Shown in pieces: positions 25,916-33,735 of a stretch of 63,863 nt of DNA. The position numbers were made by a program, and so were the translations under genes. The stretch spans positions 1-63,863 of the forward strand of contig DATHWW010000026.1 of the NCBI GenBank assembly GCA_035460165.1, read 5' to 3'. This stretch comes from MM2 sp035460165 (GTDB taxonomy: Bacteria; Pseudomonadota; Gammaproteobacteria; Burkholderiales; Methylophilaceae). A model generated the notes under the pieces. The model was not told the DNA's origin and ran no database searches. It saw only the letters and a list, made by a program, of their open reading frames with translations. The first letter of the stretch is position 1; each line of letters begins with the position of its first letter.

Positions 25916-28678
25916 TCACAGTAATTTCGCAAACTCCCTTGCCGGCAGCGGCATCGAGAACAGATAGCCTTGTCCATAGTCGCACCCAGCCCCAGCCAGC
26001 AGGTCACGCTGCTCTTCCGTTTCCACGCCCTCCGCGATTACTTTCAGGCCGAGCTTATGCGCCATGACGATGATAGCCTCGCATAAGGCCATGTCTTCGG
26101 AGCCGAATGCCAGGTTGCGGGTAAACGATTGATCGATCTTGAGGTAGTCGATGTGGAATTTTTTCAGATAGGACAGTGACGAATAACCGGTACCGAAATC
26201 GTCGAGTGCTACCTGCATGCCCGCATCGCGGAATTCGAGCAGCTTGTCGGTCACGGTGGAGCCGGCGTCCATCAGTAACCCTTCAGTGATTTCCACGACT
26301 ATGCTCCGCCCGGACAGGCCGAGTTGCTTGAGAAACTCGTACCAAGAAGTATGCGTGACCATTTCATTGCGGAATTGCACCGGGGATTTGTTGACGCTGA
26401 CCTGGAAATTGGTGCGGTACCGTTTGCGCCAGCTCTTTGCCTGGCGCGCTGCTTCCTGGAATACCCAGTTGCCGATCTCGACGATCATGCCGGTATCTTC
26501 GGCGATCGGGATGAATTCGGCCGGGCTGACGAGACCGCGTTGCGGGTGTTGCCAGCGGATCAGGGCCTCCGCCTTGTCGATGGTGCCGGTCGCCAGCTCT
26601 ACAATCGGTTGGTAGTACACCCGGAACTGGTTGTCGTCCAGTGCGCCGTGCAGGTCAGTGGCAATGCGCATGCGCATCTGCGCGGCTTCCTGCATGGAGG
26701 GGGTGAAATAGCTGAAACGGTTGCGGCCGGTATTCTTGGCGAGATACATCGCCTGATCGGCGTTCTTGAGCAGTTCGTCGATCGTCTTGGCATCTTCCGG
26801 GTAAAGCGTGATGCCGATGCTGGCCGAGACATAGGCGGTATCCTCCCCCAATTTGAACGGCTCGGAGAGTTTCTGCAGGATGTTCTGGGCCACATGCTCA
26901 ACGTTGTCGGGGTCGTTCAGTTCCCCCAGGATGATAGTGAACTCGTCCCCGCCCAGTCGCGCTACGGTGTCAGTCTCGCGCAGACAGCTGACGAGGCGAT
27001 GCGCCGCTTCCTTGAGCAGGACGTCGCCCATGTCGTGTCCCAGGGAGTCGTTGACTTCCTTGAAGCGGTCGAGATCGAGGAACATCAGCGCCATGTGCGT
27101 TTTTTCGCGTTTGGCTTTGGCAATCGTTTGCTGCAAGCGGTCGGTGAACAGGGTTCGATTGGGCAAGTCAGTCAGCACGTCGTAATGCGCCAGGTGCAGG
27201 ACTTTCTCTTCCGTTTTCTTGCTTTCGGTGATGTCCTTGTTGAGGCCTGTCATGCGTATGGGGGTACCGTCTTCGCCGCGGATGATTAGCGCGTCGGCCT
27301 TGATCATTCGCACGGTGCCGTCCGGGCGTATCACCCGGAATTCCGTTTCGAATCTATCGCTATCGCTTAAAGCCTTTTCCAATTCAAGCTTGACCCGGTC
27401 GACATCCTCCGGATGAAGCCCCTCGCGCCAGTCCCGGTATGCATGGTCCGGGCCGAGGCCGTACAGTTCCAGCATTCGCTCGTCCCAATGAAGGGCGTCG
27501 GTACGGAGATCCCAGTCCCAAACGCCCAGCTGGGCCGCATCAGTGGCAAGCTGAAAGCGCTGGATGGTCTCTTGCCGCTTGGTCTCTGCTTCCTTGCGCT
27601 TGGAGATGTCGGTGAAAATGGCCAGATAGTTGGAGACTTGGCCTGAACTGTCTTTAACCGCATTGATCGAGGCTTCGGTGGGTACCACCTCGCCTGTCTT
27701 GCGCTTGTCGAATAACTCTCCGCGCCAATGCCCTGTTTTATTGATGGCATCCCACATTTCGCGATAAAAATGTTTGTTGTGTATGCCGGAAACAAGGAGC
27801 TTGGAGGGTTTTCCGATGGCTTCTTCGCGCGAGTAGCCGCTCAATTCGGCAAACGCCGGATTGACGGAAATAATCACGCGGTTCCTATCCGTGATCATGA
27901 CGCCTACAGTCGCAGTGTCGAACAAATGCGAGCCCAGGCGCAGCTCCGCCTGGATTTGGCGGCTGTTCCAGCGCATGCCGGAACTCAGAGGCATGCCCGT
28001 GAGTACGAGTATTGAAATGGTCCCGGACGCGATCAGCACGGCCAATTCTCCGGAGTCGATGCTAAGCGGATCGGAAATGCACACGGCGCCGGGGGCGAAG
28101 ATGGTGGCTGCCATCCCGGTGTAATGCATACCGGAAATGGCGATGCCCATGCCAACGGCACTGCCGATTTTCCTGACTCTTGGGCTCATCAGCTCCGCAG
28201 CCACTGCCTGATTGGATGCCAGCCACAAAGCGCAGCCCGATACCGTAATGGCGATCAGCACCGAGCAGACGAATAGGAGGGGATCGTATCGAATGGACGG
28301 CACCATCCGGATGGCCGCCATGCCGGTGTAGTGCATCAGGGCGATGCCTGTACCCATCGCCAGCGCGCCCAATAACAGTCGCGAGCCTCGATGGATAAAC
28401 GATAAGGCGATATAGGAGGAAATGATGGCCATCGCCAATGAGATCATGGTGATGGGAATGTCATACGATAGCTTGACGGGCGCATGAAAGGCCAGCATCC
28501 CGATGAAATGCATGGACCAAATTCCCAAGCCTATCGATAGCGAACCGGCAAATAACCAGTACCTCAGCACATTCCCGGACAGCTTCAGCAGGTGGGTGGC
28601 CAGGCTCAGTGCCGTATAAGAGGCCAGGATGGCCACCAGGATCGAAAGGGCAACCAGCCAGAAGCTATAGTTCTGCAA
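25916..28678 (-). CDS. MHYT-PAS-PAS-GGDEF-EAL c-di-GMP signalling protein
   Basis: A 920-residue membrane sensor. The N-terminal seven-helix MHYT domain has three copies of the motif (MHFIGML, MHYTGMA twice), thought to bind copper and sense O2, CO or NO. Two PAS/PAC regions follow (about residues 255-380 and 385-505). The GGDEF domain has LTDLPNRTLF, DLDRFKEVND, intact GGDEF and an RETD inhibitory site. The EAL domain has EALIRWQHP and DDFGTGYSSLSYLKKF, so both synthesis and hydrolysis of c-di-GMP are possible. Its stop lies two bases from the convergent HAD gene. Confidence 0.93.
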   Translation of the reverse strand: MQNYSFWLVALSILVAILASYTALSLATHLLKLSGNVLRYWLFAGSLSIGLGIWSMHFIGMLAFHAPVKLSYDIPITMISLAMAIISSYIALSFIHRGSRLLLGALAMGTGIALMHYTGMAAIRMVPSIRYDPLLFVCSVLIAITVSGCALWLASNQAVAAELMSPRVRKIGSAVGMGIAISGMHYTGMAATIFAPGAVCISDPLSIDSGELAVLIASGTISILVLTGMPLSSGMRWNSRQIQAELRLGSHLFDTATVGVMITDRNRVIISVNPAFAELSGYSREEAIGKPSKLLVSGIHNKHFYREMWDAINKTGHWRGELFDKRKTGEVVPTEASINAVKDSSGQVSNYLAIFTDISKRKEAETKRQETIQRFQLATDAAQLGVWDWDLRTDALHWDERMLELYGLGPDHAYRDWREGLHPEDVDRVKLELEKALSDSDRFETEFRVIRPDGTVRMIKADALIIRGEDGTPIRMTGLNKDITESKKTEEKVLHLAHYDVLTDLPNRTLFTDRLQQTIAKAKREKTHMALMFLDLDRFKEVNDSLGHDMGDVLLKEAAHRLVSCLRETDTVARLGGDEFTIILGELNDPDNVEHVAQNILQKLSEPFKLGEDTAYVSASIGITLYPEDAKTIDELLKNADQAMYLAKNTGRNRFSYFTPSMQEAAQMRMRIATDLHGALDDNQFRVYYQPIVELATGTIDKAEALIRWQHPQRGLVSPAEFIPIAEDTGMIVEIGNWVFQEAARQAKSWRKRYRTNFQVSVNKSPVQFRNEMVTHTSWYEFLKQLGLSGRSIVVEITEGLLMDAGSTVTDKLLEFRDAGMQVALDDFGTGYSSLSYLKKFHIDYLKIDQSFTRNLAFGSEDMALCEAIIVMAHKLGLKVIAEGVETEEQRDLLAGAGCDYGQGYLFSMPLPAREFAKLL

Positions 28679-29085
28679 AATTAAAAATTCCTTTGCAGAA
28701 CTGAGGGTAGGAGTGAGTTGCTTCGTTCGGTCCAGGTATGCTGGACGGATGGGGTATCCCGATGTGAGACGAGATTCGGCATAAGGGGTACTCGTTGCGG
28801 TATCCCTATGGATTTTTCTGCCGACGGCTCTTGATGTAGCATGACACCCCCCGATTGAAGCAGTTGGGCCATCTAATCCGATGATTTACTTTAAACTATT
28901 TTTTAATCAATGGGTAGCAACCACCGCGCTTTAAAAAATTGTCCTGATGCCCAGCTGACAGAATCAAGCTAGAAGCTTCGCGCTGGAGCGCACTTGCCTA
29001 ACTATCAACGCTGCCGTCATCCTGTTAAAAATGTTAGAATTCTGTTCCTGCTATTTGCAGCAATTTCTAAAGTTTAGGATAAAGC
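28679..29085. other. Divergent intergenic region, no gene seen
   Basis: About 400 bases between the MHYT gene and the cupin gene. Nothing with coding support is visible. A TGTTAGAAT extended -10-like sequence near 29030 precedes the cupin gene by about 50 bases and is a plausible promoter. AT-rich stretches near 28880-28935 could serve either gene. Confidence 0.45.
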
Positions 29086-29361
29086 ATGAGCCAAATTACT
29101 ATCGAGCATAACCCGAGCGAAGCACGTCTGAAGGAACTGGGCGTTTCCAGCTGGAACATCTGGGAAAAGGAAGTTTCCAAGTTCCCCCTGGACTTCGGCA
29201 TCAAGGAAACCGCCTACGTTCTGGAAGGCGAAATCCTCGTGACCCCCAAGGGCGGCGAAGCCGTTCGCATCGTTCCGGGCGACCTGGTTGTATTCCCGGC
29301 TGGCCTCGACACCCAATGGGAAGTCGTCAAGCCGCTGCGCAAGCACTACAAGCACGGTTAA
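29086..29361 (+). CDS. Small cupin-domain protein
   Basis: A 91-residue single-domain cupin. The second half shows the beta-barrel motifs TAYVLEGEILVTPKGGE and VPGDLVVFPAG. The first motif lacks the usual metal-binding histidines, so catalysis is doubtful. It matches the short DUF861/EutQ-like cupins found singly in many Proteobacteria. AGGATAAAGC precedes the ATG, and a strong terminator follows 20 bases after the stop, so it is a single-gene unit. Confidence 0.85.
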   Translation: MSQITIEHNPSEARLKELGVSSWNIWEKEVSKFPLDFGIKETAYVLEGEILVTPKGGEAVRIVPGDLVVFPAGLDTQWEVVKPLRKHYKHG

Positions 29362-29380
29362 TTCCGGCTTCGGCAGTAAT

Positions 29381-29408
29381 AAAAAAGGCATCCTCGGATG
29401 CCTTTTTT
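29381..29408. terminator. Bidirectional intrinsic terminator
   Basis: AAAAAAGGCATCC and GGATGCCTTTTTT form a perfect stem with A and T runs on both sides. It can serve the cupin gene and the convergent gene ending at 29436. Confidence 0.9.
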
Positions 29409-29435
29409 ACGTTTGTGCTACCTATTATTAAGCGA

Positions 29436-29819
29436 TCAAGCCGGCTTGGATTTTTTAGGTATCTTTTTGCTGGCCACTGCTGCAGCTTTCTCAGCTTGCA
29501 CAGCGGACGCTTTTGCGGGCTTGGCAACGGTGGGTTTCTTGGTGGCGGTTTTGGTTTTCACGGCAGCCTTCGGCTTGGCTGCTGTGCGTGGTAGCGGTAC
29601 AGGTTTTCCCGCAGCCTTCATGGCATGCATTTTCTCGCGCCATTCATTGAGCTGCTCATCTTCCATTTCAAGCTGAATCGCCAACGCTTCGTCCACGCTT
29701 AATTTGTCTTTTTCCAGCCTGCGAGGAAGCTTACCGGTCATACGCGATAAAAGACGTTCCTGTTCTTCTATGGACAGCAGCAGCGCTTTTTCAAGATATT
29801 CCGGTTTACAGATTTTCAC
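29436..29819 (-). CDS. Small protein with Lys/Ala/Pro-rich tail
   Basis: A 127-residue cytosolic protein. Residues 1-70 look helical and charged (EEQERLLSRMTGKLPRRLEKD, MEDEQLNEWREKMHAM). Residues 75-127 are a low-complexity basic tail (TAAKPKAAVKTKTATKKP, KIPKKSKPA) like those of histone H1-type bacterial proteins. Nucleic-acid binding is plausible but unproven. The start is a GTG at 29819 after GGGAG. Confidence 0.72.
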   Translation of the reverse strand: MKICKPEYLEKALLLSIEEQERLLSRMTGKLPRRLEKDKLSVDEALAIQLEMEDEQLNEWREKMHAMKAAGKPVPLPRTAAKPKAAVKTKTATKKPTVAKPAKASAVQAEKAAAVASKKIPKKSKPA

Positions 29820-30015
29820 GATGGGACTCTCCCTTATGTTTTGTCAGAGAGGCAATTTAATGGGTAACCCGCCTTTCGTGTGTTACATATTTATGACTAA
29901 TGTTACAGCCCATCGTTTCCTGGCCATTGGTCCAGTGTAGCCATTGCAGGAATTATTCGGCATGCGGCACAGTCTCTATTCGATATCCGAAAACGAATTG
30001 AAATCAGGAGGAGCC

Positions 30016-31086
30016 ATGCTGCCCAAGCATATCGGAGGCGCGGCCGCAGTCGCATTTTGCATGTTATCGCTCCATCAAGCGGCCCATGCCGATGAAATCA
30101 GGATGAAAAATGGCGATGTCATCACCGGCAAGATCATCAAAAAAGAATCCGACAGGATAATTTTCAGAACGACATACGCTGGTGATATTCCCATCCAGTG
30201 GTCGGAAGTGGCCAACCTGGTGTCGGAGCAGCCGCTCCATGTCGTATTGTCGGACGGCACCAGCTTGCATGGCGTCATGATAGAAGCCGACCCGGGCAGC
30301 GTCAGGATGGAGTCGGTAAAGGTCCAGGATGAGCTGGATAATAAGGAATTGCCGGTGCAGGAGCTGCCGGAAGCGAGTTTCGATCTGACGAGTACCAAAT
30401 ATCTCAATCCCACCCCCGATCTGACCGGCGAGGGCATCCGCTGGTCAGGCAACATCAATGCTGGCGCCACGCTGACGAACGGCAACAGTGAGACGAAGCA
30501 GCTACGTTTCGATGCCGAGACCATCGCGCGTGCATTGCGCCAGCGCTATACCGTGGGCGGCCAGTTCAATCGTGCTGAAGATCGCGGGCGGAATACCCTG
30601 TTCAATAGTCGGGCGAATGCAAAGTACGATTATTTCTTTTCCAGAAAATGGTATGCCTATTCCAATGCCACTTTCGAAAACGATCGCTTCCGCGATCTCC
30701 GGCTACGCAGTACCGTCGGTGCCGGTAGCGGTTATCAGATATTCGAAACGCCCAATCTGAACCTGTCGTTCGAAGGCGGCCTTAACTACGTTAACGAGGA
30801 TTACTACGAGGCCGAGGATGACGGTTATCCAGGCGTGCGCTGGGCAACCAAATACGATCAGTTGTTCTTCAATGGAAAAACCCGGTTCTTCCACGAACAC
30901 GAAGTTCTGGTCGGGCTGAAGCAAATCAACCAGACGCTGGTCTTTACAAAAACCGGGTTCCGGTTCCCGTTCCTGTTCGATTTCAATGCCACGGCGCAAT
31001 TCAATTACAACTGGGACAGCACTCCGGCGGAAGGCAGCGAGAGAGAGGACTCGACCTTGCTGTTTACTTTGGGATACGGTTGGTGA
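30016..31086 (+). CDS. DUF481 outer-membrane protein (YdiY-like)
   Basis: A 356-residue exported protein. It has a signal peptide ending near HAADEI-like HQAAHADE, then a small domain (MKNGDVITGKIIKK, IPIQWSEVANL) seen in proteins annotated with LSm-like repeats, and then a C-terminal beta-barrel of the DUF481 type (GNINAGATLTNGNSETKQ to the terminal FTLGYGW, ending in an aromatic residue). It probably sits in the outer membrane; function is unknown. The ATG at 30016 follows AGGAGGAG and is preferred to 29944. Confidence 0.87.
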   Translation: MLPKHIGGAAAVAFCMLSLHQAAHADEIRMKNGDVITGKIIKKESDRIIFRTTYAGDIPIQWSEVANLVSEQPLHVVLSDGTSLHGVMIEADPGSVRMESVKVQDELDNKELPVQELPEASFDLTSTKYLNPTPDLTGEGIRWSGNINAGATLTNGNSETKQLRFDAETIARALRQRYTVGGQFNRAEDRGRNTLFNSRANAKYDYFFSRKWYAYSNATFENDRFRDLRLRSTVGAGSGYQIFETPNLNLSFEGGLNYVNEDYYEAEDDGYPGVRWATKYDQLFFNGKTRFFHEHEVLVGLKQINQTLVFTKTGFRFPFLFDFNATAQFNYNWDSTPAEGSEREDSTLLFTLGYGW

Positions 31087-31106
31087 GTTGGATCGCTCAA
31101 AGTATA

Positions 31107-31189
31107 TAACGGCAAATATTGCCGCTATCGCGGTGATGGTGCAAAGCGTTAAATGTAATTATCATTAATATTCAATAAGATATATCTTA
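31107..31189. promoter_or_regulatory. Hairpin and palindrome upstream of the MotB-like gene
   Basis: A hairpin with arms CGGCAA and TTGCCG (31107-31128) lies just after the DUF481 stop. A perfect 14-base palindrome, TAAGATATATCTTA, is at 31176-31189, about 90 bases before the MotB-like start. The palindrome is a candidate operator or promoter element; no regulator is known. Confidence 0.4.
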
Positions 31190-31277
31190 GGCTCAATATT
31201 TGCTTCGAAGTGTAGCTTAAGCGATAGCAAGTTAACCAGTGCAGGCACCAGACCTGCTTGGGAAGGAGCAAAATATC

Positions 31278-32078
31278 ATGTTTGTTGGGCCGAAAAGCAT
31301 CACTACCCCTAAGTTCGGCATGGACGCAGACAGCACGGAGTTTCTAGCTGCGGCAGGCACTTCGAAAAGTAACTCCCAACTGTTATCCCGTCATCGCTGG
31401 GATTTCATCGAGCATCACACAATCGATTTGCCTGCGCACTGGTCGGTGCCCTGGTCCGACCTGATGATGATCATGATGGTGATGTTTGCCGTCATGTATG
31501 CGGCAAAACTACCGGAGGGCGATGCTTCGGTCTCTCTTAAAAAGGGGGCGCCCATTACCTCGGCATTGCCACCGCAGCAGGAGAAGCCGCAAATCGAGCA
31601 ATCCGAAACCACACCGATTTCTTCGGAAGAAATTTTCAGGCTTAGCGAAAAACTGGTGAGGGAGGCCAATCTTGCCAATATTGATGTGGTACTGACCGAT
31701 AACGATGCCATCAAGGTGAGCGTGCATGGCAATCTTTTTTTCGATCTGGGATTGGCGGAACTCAAGCCGGAAGCGGTTTCTTTCCTCGATCAACTGGCCG
31801 GCATCATCGCAGCCAATAACTACAACATTGAGGTTTCCGGGCACACCGATGATTTTCCGATCAGCAGCCCGGTATATCCGACCAATTGGGAGCTCTCTAC
31901 GGCAAGGGCGTCGAGGGTGGCGCGCTATCTGATAGAGCAAGGGAAGCTCGAGCCCGGGCGTTTCACCGTCATGGGCCATGCCTCCTATCAACCCACACTG
32001 CCCAATACGACGCTGACCAACAAAGCGCAAAACCGGCGCGTGGAAATCGTCATCACCCGTAAAGAGTACAAATCATGA
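31278..32078 (+). CDS. MotB-like protein with OmpA/peptidoglycan-binding domain
   Basis: A 266-residue protein. A cytoplasmic N-terminus of about 50 residues precedes one membrane helix (VPWSDLMMIMMVMFAVMY), whose aspartate is placed like the proton-accepting Asp32 of MotB. The periplasmic C-terminal OmpA-like domain has VSGHTDDFPISS, NWELSTARA and AQNRRVEIVI. The ATG at 31278 has GGAAGGAG upstream. It overlaps the MotA-like gene by four bases (ATGA). No flagellar genes are nearby, so it may be a stator of another system. Confidence 0.87.
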   Translation: MFVGPKSITTPKFGMDADSTEFLAAAGTSKSNSQLLSRHRWDFIEHHTIDLPAHWSVPWSDLMMIMMVMFAVMYAAKLPEGDASVSLKKGAPITSALPPQQEKPQIEQSETTPISSEEIFRLSEKLVREANLANIDVVLTDNDAIKVSVHGNLFFDLGLAELKPEAVSFLDQLAGIIAANNYNIEVSGHTDDFPISSPVYPTNWELSTARASRVARYLIEQGKLEPGRFTVMGHASYQPTLPNTTLTNKAQNRRVEIVITRKEYKS

Positions 32079-32902
32079 AAAATCATACCCACGCCCTCTG
32101 GGGGATCGGAATTTGCACCTTGTTGCTGTTCAGCACATTCCTGATCAGCGACGGCGGTTATTTGATGTTCAATGCGGAAGGGTTGCTCGTGGTGGTGGCG
32201 GGAACGCTAGGCGCTACATTGATCAGCTATCCCAAGAAAGCCATCCAGTCAGCAATCAAGGTAGCGCTCAATAGCTACCATACCGTCGTTCCGACCGGCG
32301 AGGAAATCGTCGATTCCCTGTTGGATTTATCTATTAAATCGCGAATCGACGGCCTGCTGGCCCTTGAAAAAGATGGCGAGCGGACAAGTGTCCTGTTCCT
32401 CGAGCGGGCGCTCTCTATGCTGGTTGACGGATTCAGTCAGGACGAGTTGCGCGATGCGCTCCATACCGAAATCAACTTCTTTCAGCAGCGCCGAGCGCAG
32501 CACGAACGGGTTTTCCGACACATGGCGCTGCTGGCACCAGCTTTTGGGGTGGCCGGGGGTGTGGTTGGCCTGATCGGCATGCTCGGAGGCATCAAGGAGA
32601 CCGATGTGATCCTCCATACCATCCCGGTTGCGCTGACTTCTACTTTATATGGTGTGCTGCTCGCTTACTTTCTATGTATACCGGTTGCCGAGAATATCCA
32701 CGCCAAAACGCAGGAAGAACTGCTGATCCTGAAACTCATCACCGACGGTGTGACGCTCATCAGCCAGGAGTACAACACGATTCGTCTGCAGACTCGCCTG
32801 CAATCGTTCATCACACCGCAACTGAGAAACACACAACACAAGAGTTTCAGCGAGATTCGCAATCGTTACGAGCAGCTGAAAAGCAGCCGGGCAGGATTGT
32901 AG
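32075..32902 (+). CDS. MotA/TolQ/ExbB-family proton channel subunit
   Basis: A 275-residue membrane protein and the partner of the MotB-like protein. Four hydrophobic segments are visible: near residues 8-24, 34-52, and the paired C-terminal helices LAPAFGVAGGVVGLIGMLGG and PVALTSTLYGVLLAYFLCIP, which match MotA helices 3 and 4. It should form the proton path with MotB. In flagellar operons motA usually comes first; here the order is reversed. A strong terminator follows. Confidence 0.87.
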   Translation: MKNHTHALWGIGICTLLLFSTFLISDGGYLMFNAEGLLVVVAGTLGATLISYPKKAIQSAIKVALNSYHTVVPTGEEIVDSLLDLSIKSRIDGLLALEKDGERTSVLFLERALSMLVDGFSQDELRDALHTEINFFQQRRAQHERVFRHMALLAPAFGVAGGVVGLIGMLGGIKETDVILHTIPVALTSTLYGVLLAYFLCIPVAENIHAKTQEELLILKLITDGVTLISQEYNTIRLQTRLQSFITPQLRNTQHKSFSEIRNRYEQLKSSRAGL

Positions 32903-32916
32903 TAGATGAGAAATGC

Positions 32917-32941
32917 AAAAGGCCCGCATGCGGGCCTTTTT
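32917..32941 (+). terminator. Intrinsic terminator after the MotB/MotA-like pair
   Basis: AAAAGGCCCGC and GCGGGCCTTTTT form an almost perfect stem centred on ATG-like loop bases, followed by T residues. It also reads as a terminator on the minus strand for the gene ending at 32962. Confidence 0.9.
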
Positions 32942-32961
32942 GCTGGTTGCATCCATGCCTG

Positions 32962-33399
32962 CTAGGTGAGCAGTGGATGCATCCAGATAAATAACGTCTG
33001 GCTTTGCGATTCGGCGGATCTCGCCAGGGCCGCAATTTCAGCGACCAGGGACTGAACCTCTTCTACAGGTAAATCGCTCACCTCAAATTCCTCGGTAGCG
33101 GCCAATTCTTCACCCACAATTTCCAAGGCATCTTCTTCGAGCGAGGCCAGCTTCTCCGTCAACTCATCCGGAACACGCAGCACGACCGGGCCATCCTCGC
33201 TTGTGTAATAAACCGGCTCATAGCCGTAAACTGCGTCTTCGATTCCGTCGCCTGTAAGCAGGCAATGCAAGGTGATGAATTTTGCCTTGTCGATGTCGCG
33301 GGCTTCTATGCCGTTCCATTCATCGACCGGATGATTCGACTCGCCGATGGCCTCGGCATCCTCTTCATCCGCGCTGACGATATTTACCAGAATTCCCAT
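32962..33399 (-). CDS. Acidic conserved hypothetical protein
   Basis: A 145-residue, strongly acidic soluble protein (VSADEEDAEAIGESNHPVDEW, then long Glu/Asp-rich helices such as EEDALEIVGEELAATEEFE). No signal peptide or known motif. The C-terminus FIWMHPLLT is hydrophobic. The ATG at 33399 follows AAAGAG. Function unknown. Confidence 0.7.
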   Translation of the reverse strand: MGILVNIVSADEEDAEAIGESNHPVDEWNGIEARDIDKAKFITLHCLLTGDGIEDAVYGYEPVYYTSEDGPVVLRVPDELTEKLASLEEDALEIVGEELAATEEFEVSDLPVEEVQSLVAEIAALARSAESQSQTLFIWMHPLLT

Positions 33400-33461
33400 G
33401 GTGCTCTTTGCAAATTGGTGAAGTATGAATCATACCGTCACCGCGCTGGGTGAGTGCAAAT

Positions 33462-33493
33462 GAAAACGGCCCACATCGCTGTGGGCCGTTTTC
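33462..33493 (-). terminator. Terminator of the tRNA-Asn transcript
   Basis: GAAAACGGCCCAC and GTGGGCCGTTTTC form a perfect 13-bp stem around ATCGCT. Read on the minus strand it lies five bases after the last tRNA and ends in T residues. Confidence 0.85.
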
Positions 33494-33498
33494 TGATT

Positions 33499-33574
33499 TG
33501 GCTCCCCGACCTGGGCTCGAACCAGGGACACACGGATTAACAGTCCGTTGCTCTACCGACTGAGCTATCGGGGA
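33499..33574 (-). tRNA. tRNA-Asn (GTT)
   Basis: 76 bases including the encoded CCA. The acceptor stem pairs TCCCCGA with TCGGGGA, the anticodon loop is CTGTTAA (anticodon GTT), and the T-arm carries GGTTCGAGCC. Identical to the neighbouring copy and 18 bases downstream of it. Confidence 0.97.
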
Positions 33575-33592
33575 ATTGATTCGGTTTTTGAG

Positions 33593-33668
33593 TGGCTCCC
33601 CGACCTGGGCTCGAACCAGGGACACACGGATTAACAGTCCGTTGCTCTACCGACTGAGCTATCGGGGA
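33593..33668 (-). tRNA. tRNA-Asn (GTT), first copy
   Basis: 76 bases with encoded CCA and anticodon GTT, identical to the downstream copy. It is the promoter-proximal gene of the two-tRNA transcript. Confidence 0.97.
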
Positions 33669-33683
33669 ATCAAGAAAGCCGCA

Positions 33684-33712
33684 ATAATACTGACTCGTAG
33701 CCACTCGGTCAA
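33684..33712 (-). promoter_or_regulatory. Sigma-70 promoter of the tRNA-Asn pair
   Basis: On the minus strand TTGACC (33712-33707) and TATTAT (33689-33684) are separated by exactly 17 bases and lie just upstream of the first tRNA. It shares the 67-base gap with the divergent AsmA-like gene. Confidence 0.85.
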
Positions 33713-33735
33713 CCAACACAATAAATAAAATTATC

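Noticed and set aside
28681..28872. 63-residue minus-strand ORF upstream of the MHYT gene
   Set aside because: No ribosome site and no family; more likely leader or promoter sequence.
31150..31175. Fur box upstream of the MotB-like gene
   Set aside because: ATTATCATTAATATT is AT-rich and only partly similar to the Fur consensus; not enough to call.
31278..32902. Zorya-type defence system (ZorAB)
   Set aside because: A ZorAB-like stator pair is conceivable, but there are no ZorC, ZorD or ZorE-like genes next to it and the MotB-like gene comes first.
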